A program made the position numbers and the translations under genes. From Hydrangea macrophylla (Eukaryota > Streptophyta > Magnoliopsida > Cornales > Hydrangeaceae): a stretch of 64,000 nt of DNA. The stretch covers positions 90,242,588 through 90,306,587 of the forward strand of contig CM066987.1 in assembly GCA_033977485.1 (NCBI GenBank), written 5' to 3'. The notes beneath the pieces were generated by a model. The model saw only the letters and a list, made by a program, of their open reading frames with translations, did no database searches and was not told where the DNA came from. Below are positions 35,240 to 45,795 of this stretch, piece after piece (position 1 is the first letter of the stretch; each line of letters begins with the position of its first letter).

Positions 35240-36190
35240 AAACATATTTCTTTCATAAAATTGGCACCATAGGTGAATAGATCTCGAAAAAAAAATACAA
35301 GGAATAAAAAAATCACCCAAAAAGCCCAAGAATTGAGACAGTTACCACCGTTAATATATACAACAAATATTATCTATCAGTAGATAGATAAGATAGATAA
35401 TATTATCTGTTAGACAGATAAAATCTCAAAATTAGGCTACAACGTATCTTTTTTGTAAAATTTCCATGTCCATTGCGTAGATCTCGAAGAAATACATGAA
35501 ATTCAAACAAAAAATCCCAAAAGACCAAAATATAAGAAAATTATGGTTGTTTAACTTAATATTATCTGTCTGTCAACATGATATCATCTGTATTGATAGA
35601 TAACATCAAAAAATGAGATTCTAAATTACTTTCTTTTGTACAATTTTTAACTTCATCACATAGATTTCGAAGAAATATACATGAAATCAAAAAATGAATC
35701 ACTCAAAAAAGCTTAAAAACGAGTGAGTTATGATGATTTAAAGTTGACAGATAATATAAATATTTTTAATACTCTCTGTCTATCAACAGATAATATCATC
35801 TGTTTTGACAGATAAAATTAAAAAATAAGGTTCCAAATTACTTTCTTTTTGTACAATTTTCAACTCCATTGCATGCGTAGATCTCTAAGAATTACATGAA
35901 ATCAACAAAAAAAAAAATTAATCACTCAAAAAGGCTAAAAAAAAACGAGTGAGTTCTGAGGTTTTAAGTTGATAGTGATTATTAATATTATATGTCTGTT
36001 AACAGATAATATCATCTGTTTTGACAAATAAAATCAAAAAATGAGGTAACAAATTACTTTTATATGTAAAATTTTCAACTCCATTACGTAGATCTCGAAG
36101 AAATACATGAAAAAAAAAATATATCACTCAAAAAGGCTAAAAAAAAAAAAAAAACGAGTGATTTATGGTGGTTTAAAGTTAACAGATAAC
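35240..36190. repeat. Degenerate ~200-bp tandem array, about 5 units
   Basis: The landmark TAGATCTCGAAGAAATACAT (with changes) recurs near 35278, 35480, 35660, 35876 and 36088, about 180-215 bp apart. Each is followed by ATCACTCAAAAAGG-like and ACAGATAATATCATCTGT-like blocks. The units are heavily diverged and non-coding. Confidence 0.65.
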
Positions 36191-36353
36191 ATTGCCTTAG
36201 CAATTTTTCCGTTCCAGCGATGGGCATTTCACCAAATTCAAAAAGTAGCGAAGGGGCTTTATAAAAATGGATAAATCATGTGGGTTTTTGGTTGTAATTA
36301 ACCCTTAATTTTAAGGGGTCTTTGACAAAATAACCCTTTAAAATATAAAGAAA

Positions 36354-36774
36354 CACTACACCAAAGAGGCAATTTTCTAACAGACTCTTTTTAACATTTC
36401 TAACGGAAATTTACCGCTACAAATTTGTAATAAACAATTTCCGTTAGAATTTTGTGTTATCCGTTACTAAGTTTCAATCAGAAGAATTAGTATATTTCTA
36501 ACGATAAAGTTAGAATTTTGTGTTATCCGTTACTAAGTTTCAATCAGAAGAATTAGTATATTTCTAACGATAAAGGAAAATGATACTAACGGATATAATC
36601 CGTTACAAAGTTTGACCAAAATATAAAATTATTAAAGAAGAGAAAAAAAAAATGAAGAAAGGATAAAACAGATGAAGAGAGACGGGTCAAAACAAAAGGC
36701 TGATGAAGAAAAGAAGAGAGAGGGAAAAGAGAACAGAGACGAAAAGCAGACTCCAACGCTGCCATAGCTGAGAC
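36354..36774 (+). mobile_element. Left end of a CACTA-type element, truncated
   Basis: Begins CACTACACCAAAGAGGC, a CACTA-class terminal sequence, followed by repeated subterminal CCGTTA motifs in both orientations. It includes a perfect 66-bp tandem duplication (36443-36508 and 36509-36574). It is interrupted at 36775 by the LTR of element C, and no right end was found. Confidence 0.5.
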
Positions 36775-37489
36775 TGTAGCGCCCCGCCCCGCCACGCCAC
36801 GCCACGAGTCTCGGCGACGGGGTGCTAATATAAAATAATAAGGCGGAAGGACTAAACATAATTATAATGCTACGAGTCCTAGACCCGAAGCTTACCTGAA
36901 AACTTTTTCTTTAGAAAAATAAACGTTTAAACTTTAAAATCTCTAAAACATTTAAACTTTAAAATCTCAAAACTTTGATACCATTTTACAACGTCCCGAG
37001 TCCTAGAATCCGAGGGTTACTGCGGAATCATAGAATAGCCTTTCAAAAATCTTTGATGGGAATCAAAATCCTTATAGACTAACGAATTTAAGTAAAACGA
37101 TAGCAGAAGCATTAAACTAGCCTTTTGAAAAGCTTTGCTTATCAATTTAAAAGACACTAATAGAAAATCTTTATCAGTTCATCAAATGAACAACAGTGCA
37201 GCGAAAAACACACAGATTTGATAAACATTTATCATACTTCTTCTCAAGCGTCATAATACAACTTTTAAATAGAGACTCAAGTTTGGTTACACATATCGAA
37301 AAGTAATACAATGATCTACTTTATTTTTCTCAAACCTTAGAAACTCTTAAAATAAAAACTCAAGATTTTTAAGAATATTCTGAAAACAATACAAAGTATC
37401 ATGATCTCACAATTTCTTTCCTAAGTATGGTCTTCACAAGTAAACTCTACTCCAGGCCTTGTCCTAACTCAAGTCACCTGAAAAAGGGG

Positions 37490-37500
37490 TTTATATAGTC
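37490..37500 (-). promoter_or_regulatory. Possible TATA box of element C LTR
   Basis: The minus strand reads GACTATATAAA. It lies about 980 bp downstream of the word cluster, farther than in the other LTRs. Confidence 0.35.
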
Positions 37501-38477
37501 CATAAGCCATAAAGGCTCATATAGTCATATCACCACACAGTAACATTTGTGGTAGATCATGCGTCAGTGTAATGAATGCCGATGTTATGTATGAAAATCA
37601 GTTTCATGCCCTTTTCAAACACTCACTCTCGATCATCAATATCATTACCCAGACAATGCGCTTCCCGTCCGCGGAGGCCTAGCCCTTGACATGCGGGACT
37701 TTGGGCCTTACGAAATTCATGGAGGCCTGCCTTCAACGTTACGGGGGTTTTTTAACAAGTCCCGCAATTCGAGTTCCCAGTGGTACCAATCTCACATGCT
37801 TACCCACAATTCCGGGATTTCTATTTTTTCAAATCAAAATCCCTACAAGAGGGTTTTATGCACGGAAGCCTCTAAGGTCTTCCCTTTTTTAAAAAAAATC
37901 GAAAGTCTCTAAGGTCTTTCATCCCAAAACCATTTTCATGATTTTTTGTGTTCATGCTCATGCTTATGAAAATGTTATGACATATGTGAACTCTAAGCAT
38001 CAAGAAATATTCAATATTTCTTAAGTCACATTATCAAGGCATGCTTTTATGCCAGTTTTTTAAAAAAAGTGACGAATTGGAATCATCCAAGTAAACACAT
38101 AAGGTATACTAACTCAAGTAACCACTTAAGGCATAGCAGCTCAAGTAAACACTTAAAGCATCACAGCTCAAGTAAACACTTAAAGCATAAACAACATATG
38201 TAAAAATATAAGTACACTGTTAACATGTTATACAATTTTATTGAGGGTTATATGGAACTACCATTCACCGAAGACTGAATAAGTACTCAGAACAGAAACC
38301 GGAACTACTTAATCTGTTACAACTATCGTCAACAGTAATACCAATATTATTGAGGTACAACACCTCTAAGCATACATACAACCACTATTAAAGTAAAGTA
38401 CAACGCATGAAGCTTAGGGTATTGCTCATTACAGACCTAAGTAAAAGAAAATAGAAGTTTTTACCAAACTTCCCCAG

Positions 38478-38640
38478 GTTGCTTGCGCGGGCCCTTGCTC
38501 GTGTGGGTCTCTCGGGCGAATTATCTACGGAAAGGCCACGTGGACATTTGAAACAGTTTTAAAAAAAATACCTGGTCGCACGCACAAACCGCTCGCTTGG
38601 ACCTTCGCTCGTATGAGTCGCGCGCGCGAGCTGCGAACCA
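38478..38640 (-). repeat. GCGCGAGC-type word cluster (element C LTR)
   Basis: CG-rich words such as GCTCGCTTGG and CGCGCGCGAGC within AT-rich LTR sequence, resembling the clusters in the element B LTRs. Confidence 0.5.
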
Positions 38641-39361
38641 GGCTGCCATTGATGTCTTCTTTGTTGGGTCTGTAAAAATACAATTTCCAAAACTTTATCC
38701 AAACAGACCTTCCAATATATGAAACTCTTCATTTTTTCACGTAGATTACAAATATGAAATCGGAATTTCATGAATCAAATCATAGCTCTCGGTTTAATCG
38801 AAAAAATTGAAAGATGACAACTTTTATTCGATCATTCATTGCAACCGTAATGAATTAGCTTCCAAACTTTGAAACAGAGCCTCGTGGGATCGAGACCTTT
38901 CGTTTGATATAAGGAAATTACGTTTTCATTACAATTTTTTTATTGCTATTTTCGGACCTTTAACGATATATTCTATATATATCTGTCTCAACAGTCTATA
39001 TAAATTAAAATTTCAATATAAGGAATTGTATTAGAAGCTTACCCAAATCCAATGATCCAAAGCTTGATTTCAAACTCCTTGAATATATATATATATATAT
39101 ATGTGTATCTATCTATATATATTAGTATATATAATTTATTTTGCTTGGCCTCCACAACACACTCTCACACACACACTGCACAACACACACGCACACTACT
39201 ATGCACAAAAAAAATATTTGGTCTCCAAGTTATCTCATGGGAGTTAATCCCATGTGGTAGACTCACGCCTCCACACACCGAGGTAAAAATTACACTGCTA
39301 AAATCTCAAATCTAGTATTTTTCCTTGATGAAATTATGCTTCTAATTTCCAAGTCATTACA

Positions 39362-39379
39362 CTCTACCCCCCTTAAAAT
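39362..39379 (-). other. Polypurine tract of element C
   Basis: The minus strand reads TTTTAAGGGGGGTAGAG directly before the LTR start TGTAATGAC. Confidence 0.75.
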
Positions 39380-39960
39380 AATTTCGTCCGCAAAATTCAA
39401 GTAAGGTCATCTGAAAACAAAGTAATCGCAACGCAGTCCAAGGAATGTTTCATACTCTGTCTTACAACACTTTATCACCCCTGAAGTAATTTTCTCAAAA
39501 GCCAAGTATCCTATCCTCAAATAGCATTCCTCGAAATTCCATACGAGATTCAATTCTCTGAGTCCAACATCTACCATAATACAAGTTAAGAGATTCCTCA
39601 TACGCTTCATATATGCCGTAATATGATACCACTGTAAAAAAAGGTTGAAAAATTCCTCAACCATCCCATATACACTGTAATAGAATGCGTCTTGAGATAA
39701 TACCCTCAATAGGTTGAGAGATTCTTCAACCATCCCATAGATGCCGTATTAGTAATATAAGATGAGAGATTCCTCATCTATACACCATAAACCGTAAATA
39801 AAATTGCAAAGGAATACTGCAATATCACGTCGTACGATAATACTGTAAGGTAGGTTGAGAGATTCCTCAACCGTCCAGTATCCACAGGAATATACTAATC
39901 TCAAATGAATAATATCTCCAATGACGCTAGCATCAATACTCGATATACTCAACTCATATC
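39380..39960 (-). other. Interior of element C, with five stem-loop repeats
   Basis: Non-coding remnant beside the polypurine tract. It carries repeated inverted motifs at about 39584-39600, 39643-39662, 39712-39731, 39760-39779 and 39853-39872, typically GGTTGAGAGATTCCTCAACC. The sequence between repeats is also loosely repeated (CCCATATA...GTAATA). No gag or pol was recognised. The boundary with the Athila-like region near 39960 is approximate. Confidence 0.6.
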
Positions 39961-40128
39961 CCCATGTACTCACGTCACATTTCACTCTCGAGCGCTCGAA
40001 CACAGGCGAGGGGGCGACTCGGAAATTTTCGATTCTTTGCACTCAATAAGACGCCCAGACCATCCCTCTATTCATCCTCATCGTCCTCTCAACATCCCTT
40101 CCACCTCCACTGTGTGCTTCCACACCAA

Positions 40129-40473
40129 GGTAGGCCCACATTTGTTTTTACTTGTGTTTTCTCTCTCTTTTCGTTAGAAATCCCAAGGGGGTGTCCCCTT
40201 GGTCTTAGTTTTCACTTGTATATCCTTGTTCTCATTCTTTTCGTTGTTTCCGTTTTTATTCTGCGATCGCTGCACACCGCTGTGCTCGATCGCTCGAACC
40301 CAGTTCGAGCGATCGAAGGGGAGATGTTCGATCGATCGAACAATGTTCAAGCGATCGAAGCCTACTCCAGTTCAATCGATCGAACCCAGTTCAATCGATC
40401 AAACTCAAGAAGTGGCAGTTTTGTTTCTTTGTCTCCCTGTTCTTATCTGTATCATGTTGTGTCTTATTTTCAG
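40129..40473 (+). other. Possible intron in the leader of the 464-codon ORF
   Basis: Donor-like AAG/GTAGG at 40129 and acceptor-like TTATTTTCAG ending at 40473 lie just before the preferred ATG (40484). The interval is pyrimidine-rich and also holds the palindromic word cluster 40270-40410. It would remove a non-conserved hydrophobic N-terminal extension from the open frame. This is a motif-based guess only. Confidence 0.35.
40270..40410 (+). repeat. TTCGATCGATCGAAC word cluster upstream of Athila-like ORF
   Basis: Six or seven self-complementary words (TCGATCGCTCGA, TTCGAGCGATCGAA, TTCGATCGATCGAAC, TTCAATCGATCGAAC) with 6-12-bp spacers. The same words appear in the Athila-like LTR at 44322-44432 and 44931-45050. 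Confidence 0.7.
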
Positions 40474-40483
40474 GGCTGCTGCT

Positions 40484-41878
40484 ATGAATCCAGTGACGGG
40501 CTACCATAAGTCCAAGCCCCTCAGCCTTATTATACCAGATCCGGTACCCGCACATGGGTTCCGGAATGACGAGGATAGGCTGTGGTATGAGCGTCACTTT
40601 CAGACGAGGATGGTGATGGTCGAGCGCCCTATTGAGTATGTCTGGACAGAGAGCCCATGGTTCCTGACGCGGATCCGTTCTATGCCTCACTGGTTCCATC
40701 TCCTTTCATTGGCCAAGAGTGTCAATCTGTCCTGGATTCGCGGGGCTTGTGCGACTATGATTCGCGACCCGGTTGCACCATTCACCTACCATGCCTTCCT
40801 CCGGAGTCGCTCATTCATTATCAGTCCAGCTACTGTTTCAGCCGCGCTGGGGGTACCAGAGGTACCGGATTATGTTTGCCCCCACCGGTCTGATGCACCA
40901 GTGACCCCACCATCCACTATTATCCGTGAGCTCACTGGAGGCGCTGTTCCGTCTTGGGATGGCGATGCTTTGATTGAGGACCATTTTCTCACTGATGGCT
41001 ACCACATGATCCACTTGGTCCTCAGTAACTGCCTCCTAGTGACTTCCTATCGAGAGAAGATCGCAGCTTGGTATGCGCGAGTCTTATATGCAGTGGGGAA
41101 GGGACAGCCAGTTTGCATACCACGCCTCTATATTGACTTTATGGTCCACCCCACCCGTTTTATCTCGTCTAAGAAGCACCTGAAGGGTGCTTGGGCTATT
41201 CAGAGGGTGATGGCTGAGGCCGGTTTCCCCGTGCTTGCTGGCGATGATGTTCGCCCTTCTCCCCGCAGATTTAGCGAGGCGGCTGCTCGCCGCTCCGACG
41301 CTCAGAAGAGGAAGCGAAAGGGAAAAGGGAAAGCGAAGATGAGGGGGAGGAAGAAGAGGCGTGGTGGGTCGGACACGGAGGCGGGAGCTTCAGGGACACC
41401 CACCGAGGTGGAGGAGCTTGATTCTGATGATGATGAGGATGATCCAGTTGCTGCAGTTCGGCAGTTTGAGCTGCGACAGCGGTCGCAGACTCAGGCCCAA
41501 GAAGAGTCTTCTTCCTCTGTGCCTCTTCCGACGGTTCACGAGCTACTATTGGAGGAAAGAGAGGCCAGGATTAGACTCGAGGGCCGGATAGACCATCTCC
41601 AGACTTTGCTGGAGTCCATATTGATTCAGATTGGGGTTGATCAGGCCGTTCACTCTACTCAGCATCCATCGATGGCCCCGTCTGCACCACCTACTACTGA
41701 TCCATCATCTGCTGCTGCCCCGGACACCGTTACTACAGGTCCATCCACTTCTTCTGCTGCAGTCGATCCACCACTTGCCGATCCATCTGCTGCAGCTCCT
41801 GCTACTACCTCAATGCCGTCTGCTCCTATCGATATCCCTTCTGATGTAGCTGAGGATGCACCGTCCGGGGTCGATTAG
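40484..41878 (+). CDS. Athila-associated putative plant transposon protein (464 aa)
   Basis: The frame is open from 40199, but the ATG at 40484 follows a good acceptor site and begins the non-repetitive protein, so it is preferred. Residues 1-250 look globular and Trp/Tyr/Pro-containing, with ALGVPEVPDY near 121-130 and RLYIDFM near 214-220. This resembles the 'putative plant transposon protein' domain often found in Athila-type elements. Residues 271-295 are a Lys/Arg run (possible nuclear or RNA-binding signal), 311-321 are acidic, about 350-387 form a probable coiled coil, and 390-464 are Pro/Ala/Ser/Thr-rich. The role is unknown to me. An Athila-like PPT and LTR follow 2.2 kb downstream. 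The frame is intact, suggesting a young copy. Confidence 0.65.
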   Translation: MNPVTGYHKSKPLSLIIPDPVPAHGFRNDEDRLWYERHFQTRMVMVERPIEYVWTESPWFLTRIRSMPHWFHLLSLAKSVNLSWIRGACATMIRDPVAPFTYHAFLRSRSFIISPATVSAALGVPEVPDYVCPHRSDAPVTPPSTIIRELTGGAVPSWDGDALIEDHFLTDGYHMIHLVLSNCLLVTSYREKIAAWYARVLYAVGKGQPVCIPRLYIDFMVHPTRFISSKKHLKGAWAIQRVMAEAGFPVLAGDDVRPSPRRFSEAAARRSDAQKRKRKGKGKAKMRGRKKRRGGSDTEAGASGTPTEVEELDSDDDEDDPVAAVRQFELRQRSQTQAQEESSSSVPLPTVHELLLEEREARIRLEGRIDHLQTLLESILIQIGVDQAVHSTQHPSMAPSAPPTTDPSSAAAPDTVTTGPSTSSAAVDPPLADPSAAAPATTSMPSAPIDIPSDVAEDAPSGVD

Positions 41879-44055
41879 TTTTAGTTGGGGAGGTGGTGTT
41901 TTTGTTTTTTTTGGTTAGTTGTTGTACTATTTTTGGGTATGGTTTTGGTTGGATGGACTGGTTGGTTGTTTGGTTGGACTATTTGGTTGATTGTATCTAT
42001 ATGGACAGTTTTTATCCCTGCTTTTATTTTATTTTATTTTATTCTGTTCATATTACAGTAGTTTAGACTGCTTGGATCATGATTTTTATCGTATTACTCT
42101 TATCTATTGATCCTGTTTGTTTTGGAGATTGCGTTCTACTTTTCTATGCTAGGTTGCTTGCTTGAAGATCATCAATTTGCGCTTTACAGGTGATACCCAT
42201 CTATTTTATTTATTGAAAATCAACTTCTGGGGACTTTGTTGTTTTCAGTTGGGGGTAGGAGATAATAGATAGGTATACACCCGTAATGATCAGGTTTTGC
42301 ACTTGGATATGTTTTTAAATTGAATAAGAACACAGTCTGTTAAAATTTTGAAAATTTTGAAAATTTGTATTATTGAGTTGTATTGATAGAATAACTCTGA
42401 ATAATCTCTCTTGCTTGTTAATTAGACAAGGACACATTTGTAGTATTCTCATCCTTTCATGGATTAAATCCACGCGTTTTTCTGTATCACTGAAATGAAT
42501 TGCATTTGTGAAGCTATTATGTACCAAATACTTTTGTGCACTAATTGGCAGCTATGTAGAAAACCTAAAAGTTGAGTTAATATGAATATTGTGCGAAAAA
42601 GAACAAGTAGTGGAGGCTAATAACCCTTTGTGAGCTATTGAGCCAATCGTCATTTCTGAGGGGATTCTCATATATTGTCGAATGGTCTTTCTTGCATATA
42701 CTTGGTGAATTCGTTGTTAAGTCTCAGTTTTCTTTAAAAGTCTTGACTGTTTGTTAGAGGAGAACGTTCAGGATTTACCAATTACACTCAATGAACACTT
42801 AAGTGCTAAAAATTGAAAATTGAGAAAATGATTTAAGCCATCGGTTACCCATTCTTTTGCCTGATATAACTTTCACATACATTCATTGAATTATTTCATC
42901 CCTGATCCCACACCAATTAAATATTTCCAAGGTAATCACAAGAACCCATACCTTTGATCTATACCTTGACCTCATTGAGCCGTTTGATATATTTGTTGAG
43001 AATGAGTCATCAAAGTATGGGAAATGGAAGAAAGTAGTTGTGGGATATTATTATTAAAAAAAAAAAAAAAAAGAGTAAAAGTAAATAATATATGAAAAAA
43101 AAAATGATGAATGAAGGAAAAGGTTAAAAAAAAAAAAAAAAAAGAAGAACATACGAAATGAATGGGAGATTGGGTGGAGAAAAGAATGAAGAATAAAAAG
43201 AGAAGTTGAAATTCAATCACATATTAAAAAGCACACTCTTCTCTACAACACTCCCCCCCCTACTAAATAAAAGCCGCAAGTCAAAGTCTTGAAGATTCTC
43301 AATAATTGATTTGAACATGGAAGTGTGAGTTGAGTTATCCACGGTATTTCGCTCCTCTAGTAAGTAGTGTTCCATTCCTGAGACTATACACTCTTAAATG
43401 TCCGTTTTTCATAGAGTCAAGTATGAAAGCATTAGCACTTATAATATCATCCTTATCAAAGCTTTCATACGATGTGTGATCATTGTAAAGCAAGTTTCTG
43501 AGAAACGTTCTTTTTGAGTGTGATCAATGTGAGAATTGAGCTAAAACTGCAAGTTTTTCAAAGTACAATAGTCTAGATAACTCTTAATAGGGTTGGCTGC
43601 ATAGTTGTTAATTTCACACACACACGGGTGCATGATGGTAATACATTTGTTATACTTTATTTGGTGATATAGGGGAGCATGTGGGTCTCTTTCATGGGTT
43701 GATAGAGGATAGTATATTATTGTGGAGCTTAATTAACAATTGAATGGAAGGGGGATTCTACAAGTTATTCTAAATCTTTTTGAGCTTAAAATTGGAGAAT
43801 TTTGTGGGTATATTCACTGCAAACCCTTACGAGACAACACTCGTCCACTAGGGGGAACCTAGGGGTTTAACGGCTTGTTGCATTTGCTAAATGCAACCGC
43901 GATTCCTGCGAAAGTGAGTTAGGATCTTTCTTTCTATCTTAGTTTAGGTTGTTTTAGTTTTCCTTTGTTTTCTTAGTTGTGGTAGTGTTAGTTTAGGAGT
44001 TTGTATTTTATTTTATTTTATTTTCGCTTTATCGCTAGGGACTAGCAATAAGCTA
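41879..44055 (+). other. Athila-like 3' untranslated region
   Basis: About 2.2 kb between the ORF stop and the polypurine tract. No coding sequence is recognised. Notable are poly-A runs near 43060 and 43130 and a stem-loop followed by AACCGCG at 43877-43901. The run of sense-strand text around 43830-44060 resembles the 3' ends of Athila elements. Confidence 0.55.
43877..43901 (+). other. Stem-loop followed by AACCGCG (copy 1)
   Basis: GCATTT-GCT-AAATGC with three further flanking pairs (a 9-bp stem), followed by AACCGCG. A second version at the LTR start (44079-44100) has a compensatory pair change. Confidence 0.6.
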
Positions 44056-44064
44056 GTTGGGGGT
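44056..44064 (+). other. Polypurine tract of Athila-like element
   Basis: GTTGGGGGT, inside the segment AGCTAGTTGGGGG, immediately before the LTR start TGTGCAAAGC. Confidence 0.6.
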
Positions 44065-44321
44065 TGTGCAAAGCGTGGGTATTTGTAAAATACAACCGCG
44101 CTAAAAGGAAGAATTGTATTAGTTTTTATCACAACTTCCCGTTTTATCTGCGATTTGCATTGCAAGGCTAATTTTCATACAATATGATTAATCTATGACA
44201 AGTTGTATTGTTTTAGCTGTTGTTGGTGCAGATTACTGCTGTGTGGACTAAATAGATGAACATCAGAATAAATGGAATGCTGGAAAGAAAATAAAAGAAG
44301 TCAAAGCTGAAATGTGGAGCT

Positions 44322-44432
44322 CGATCGATCTAAGACGGTTCGATCGATCGAGCGTTCGATCGCTTGAAGAGTGTTGAAGCGCTTGAGGCTTAAGGGTTCG
44401 ATCGATCGAGAGCAGTTCGATCGATCGAACGG
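44322..44432 (+). repeat. TTCGATCGATCGA word cluster upstream of Athila TATA
   Basis: Words GATCGATC, TTCGATCGATCGAGC and TCGATCGATCGAAC, ending about 65 bp before the TATA box. Confidence 0.7.
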
Positions 44433-44497
44433 GGTATTTCTAGTAACATTCGTGTGCGCAGCAGATGCGGGTTTTAACCCTAGTTTCTTAGGTTTTC

Positions 44498-44507
44498 TTA
44501 TATATAT
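44498..44507 (+). promoter_or_regulatory. Athila-like LTR TATA box
   Basis: TTATATATAT in a pyrimidine-rich context, following the word cluster 44322-44432. Confidence 0.5.
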
Positions 44508-44930
44508 GTGTATTGTACACGTCCAGAGGACGCCCACTTTTACATTTTTTTTACAGTTTTAGAGAGAGAGATAGAGAGTTTGTGTTTGGTTTTGTAGGTT
44601 TTGCATTGAAGTTTCATTTGTGCAGTGGATTTCTTAAGTTAAATACAAGTATCTTCTGTTCCAGGTTATCTATATATTGTTATTTAGATTCTGCACTTGG
44701 TAGTCGTAGTTTAATCGCTCATCTTATAGTATTGCATGTTAAATATTCGTAAAACCATAATTTCTAGATTTTCCATGAAAAACTCGCAACCAAACAAGGT
44801 GTTAATGTTTGTTTACGTTAAATATCAATCTGTGACGTCCCAGACGATGTCTGAGTAGTCCCAGGTTGGGAGAACACGATGAAACAGTGATCTCCAGCTT
44901 CTGCCATGCAGCAGGATAATCGCTATGTTC

Positions 44931-45050
44931 GATCGATCGAAGCTAGTTCGATCGATCGAACCAGAGACAGTCAATCGATCGAAGTCAGTTCGATCGATTG
45001 AGGGATGAAGGTCTTCGATCGATCGAAAGCGCGTCGATCGATCGAACTCC
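44931..45050 (+). repeat. Second TTCGATCGATCGAA cluster in Athila-like LTR
   Basis: Six palindromic words in 120 bp, downstream of the presumed transcription start, probably in R/U5. Confidence 0.7.
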
Positions 45051-45674
45051 CTGATTCTTGAAGATGTTCCCTGCAGTATTCCAGGACCTTTTTGTTTTAA
45101 GATTTGTTATCATTCTGTCCCAAAAAAAAAATGCTCAGTCTGTCAAAACAGTTTTTAAAACTAAGGCCCTAAGGCATTTTCTTTCAATACATTTTGCAAA
45201 CCATCTTCAATGCTAACACCATTGAGGATGCGAGTCTTAACTATTGGATTAAACCGCTTTTACGTATTTTAATTTAATTGTGATGATATGGTCCCGGTCA
45301 TGAAAGGGCCATGGATTCTCCATCTTTAGAGGAATACGGAAAACTGTGGGTAATGTACTCCTTTGTGCTTCAAGGCAACTGCATGGTAGATAGCTAGATT
45401 ACTGCGGATTCGTGTAATCCCAACCCTTTCTTCTTAAAGTTAAACATCCTAATTTAGAGTATTGTTTTAAGTAGCTAGTTAGATAGTTAATCATTTTCCT
45501 TAGTAATCTTAGCTGTGGAACTTCGTGTTCCGCACCATTGCTTAATCTTATTCATTTTATTTTATATTTTCTTTTGAGGTTAGTCTAATTGAATAGGTCA
45601 ACACCTTCCCTGTGGGATCGACCTGGTCTTACCAGATATTACTTGCACGTCTACCTACACTTGGGTATTGCACA

Positions 45675-45795
45675 AGAGCGCACAGAAAAATTCTCGTGTC
45701 AAACACGTCTCATGCGTATGCAAAATTGCATAAACAAATTTGTAGAAAGACATATTTCTAGCATACTTGTCGCTTAACTAAACATGTAAGCATAT
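45675..45795. other. Gap between Athila-like LTR and Ogre2
   Basis: A 121-bp unassigned sequence. It ends in CATAT (45791-45795), the presumed left target duplication of Ogre2. Confidence 0.5.

Larger units (their letters stand above)
29347..36353. other. Intergenic AT-rich region with small DNA-transposon derivatives
   Basis: No convincing gene on either strand: the short ORFs are low-complexity or lie inside repeats. The region holds several foldback or MITE-like elements (listed separately), a long homopolymer-rich tract near 34150-34200, and a degenerate tandem array at 35240-36190. It is the only part of the window without LTR retrotransposon sequence that I can recognise. Confidence 0.6.
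36775..39361 (-). mobile_element. Element C: gypsy 3' LTR (2587 bp)
   Basis: On the plus strand it begins TGTAGCGCCCCGCCCCG and ends CAAGTCATTACA. On the minus strand the start TGTAATGACTTGG is preceded by a polypurine tract and a GACGAAATT motif, as in many chromovirus 3' ends. It contains a TATA-like box (37490-37500), a short tandem repeat with unit about 28 bp near 38105-38190, a CG-rich word cluster (38478-38640) and a TA microsatellite near 39078. Its 5' LTR is not in the window, so the element is truncated. Confidence 0.8.
44065..45674 (+). mobile_element. Athila-like 3' LTR
   Basis: 1610 bp if bounded by the inverted ends TGTGCAA and TTGCACA. The left edge is firm because it follows the polypurine tract. 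The right edge is inferred from the terminal inverted repeat and a typical late segment (CTGTGGGATCGACC). It holds a TATA box at 44498-44507 and two palindromic word clusters (44322-44432 and 44931-45050). No second LTR is present, because the 5' part of the element is missing. Confidence 0.65.

Noticed and set aside
29347..36353. Possible host gene in the only LTR-free stretch
   Set aside because: No ORF above about 80 codons with plausible composition, no exon-like conserved motif, and much of it is MITE or tandem repeat.
40199..40483. N-terminal extension of the Athila-like ORF
   Set aside because: Hydrophobic, made partly of palindromic words, and bounded by an acceptor-like site; ATG at 40484 is preferred.
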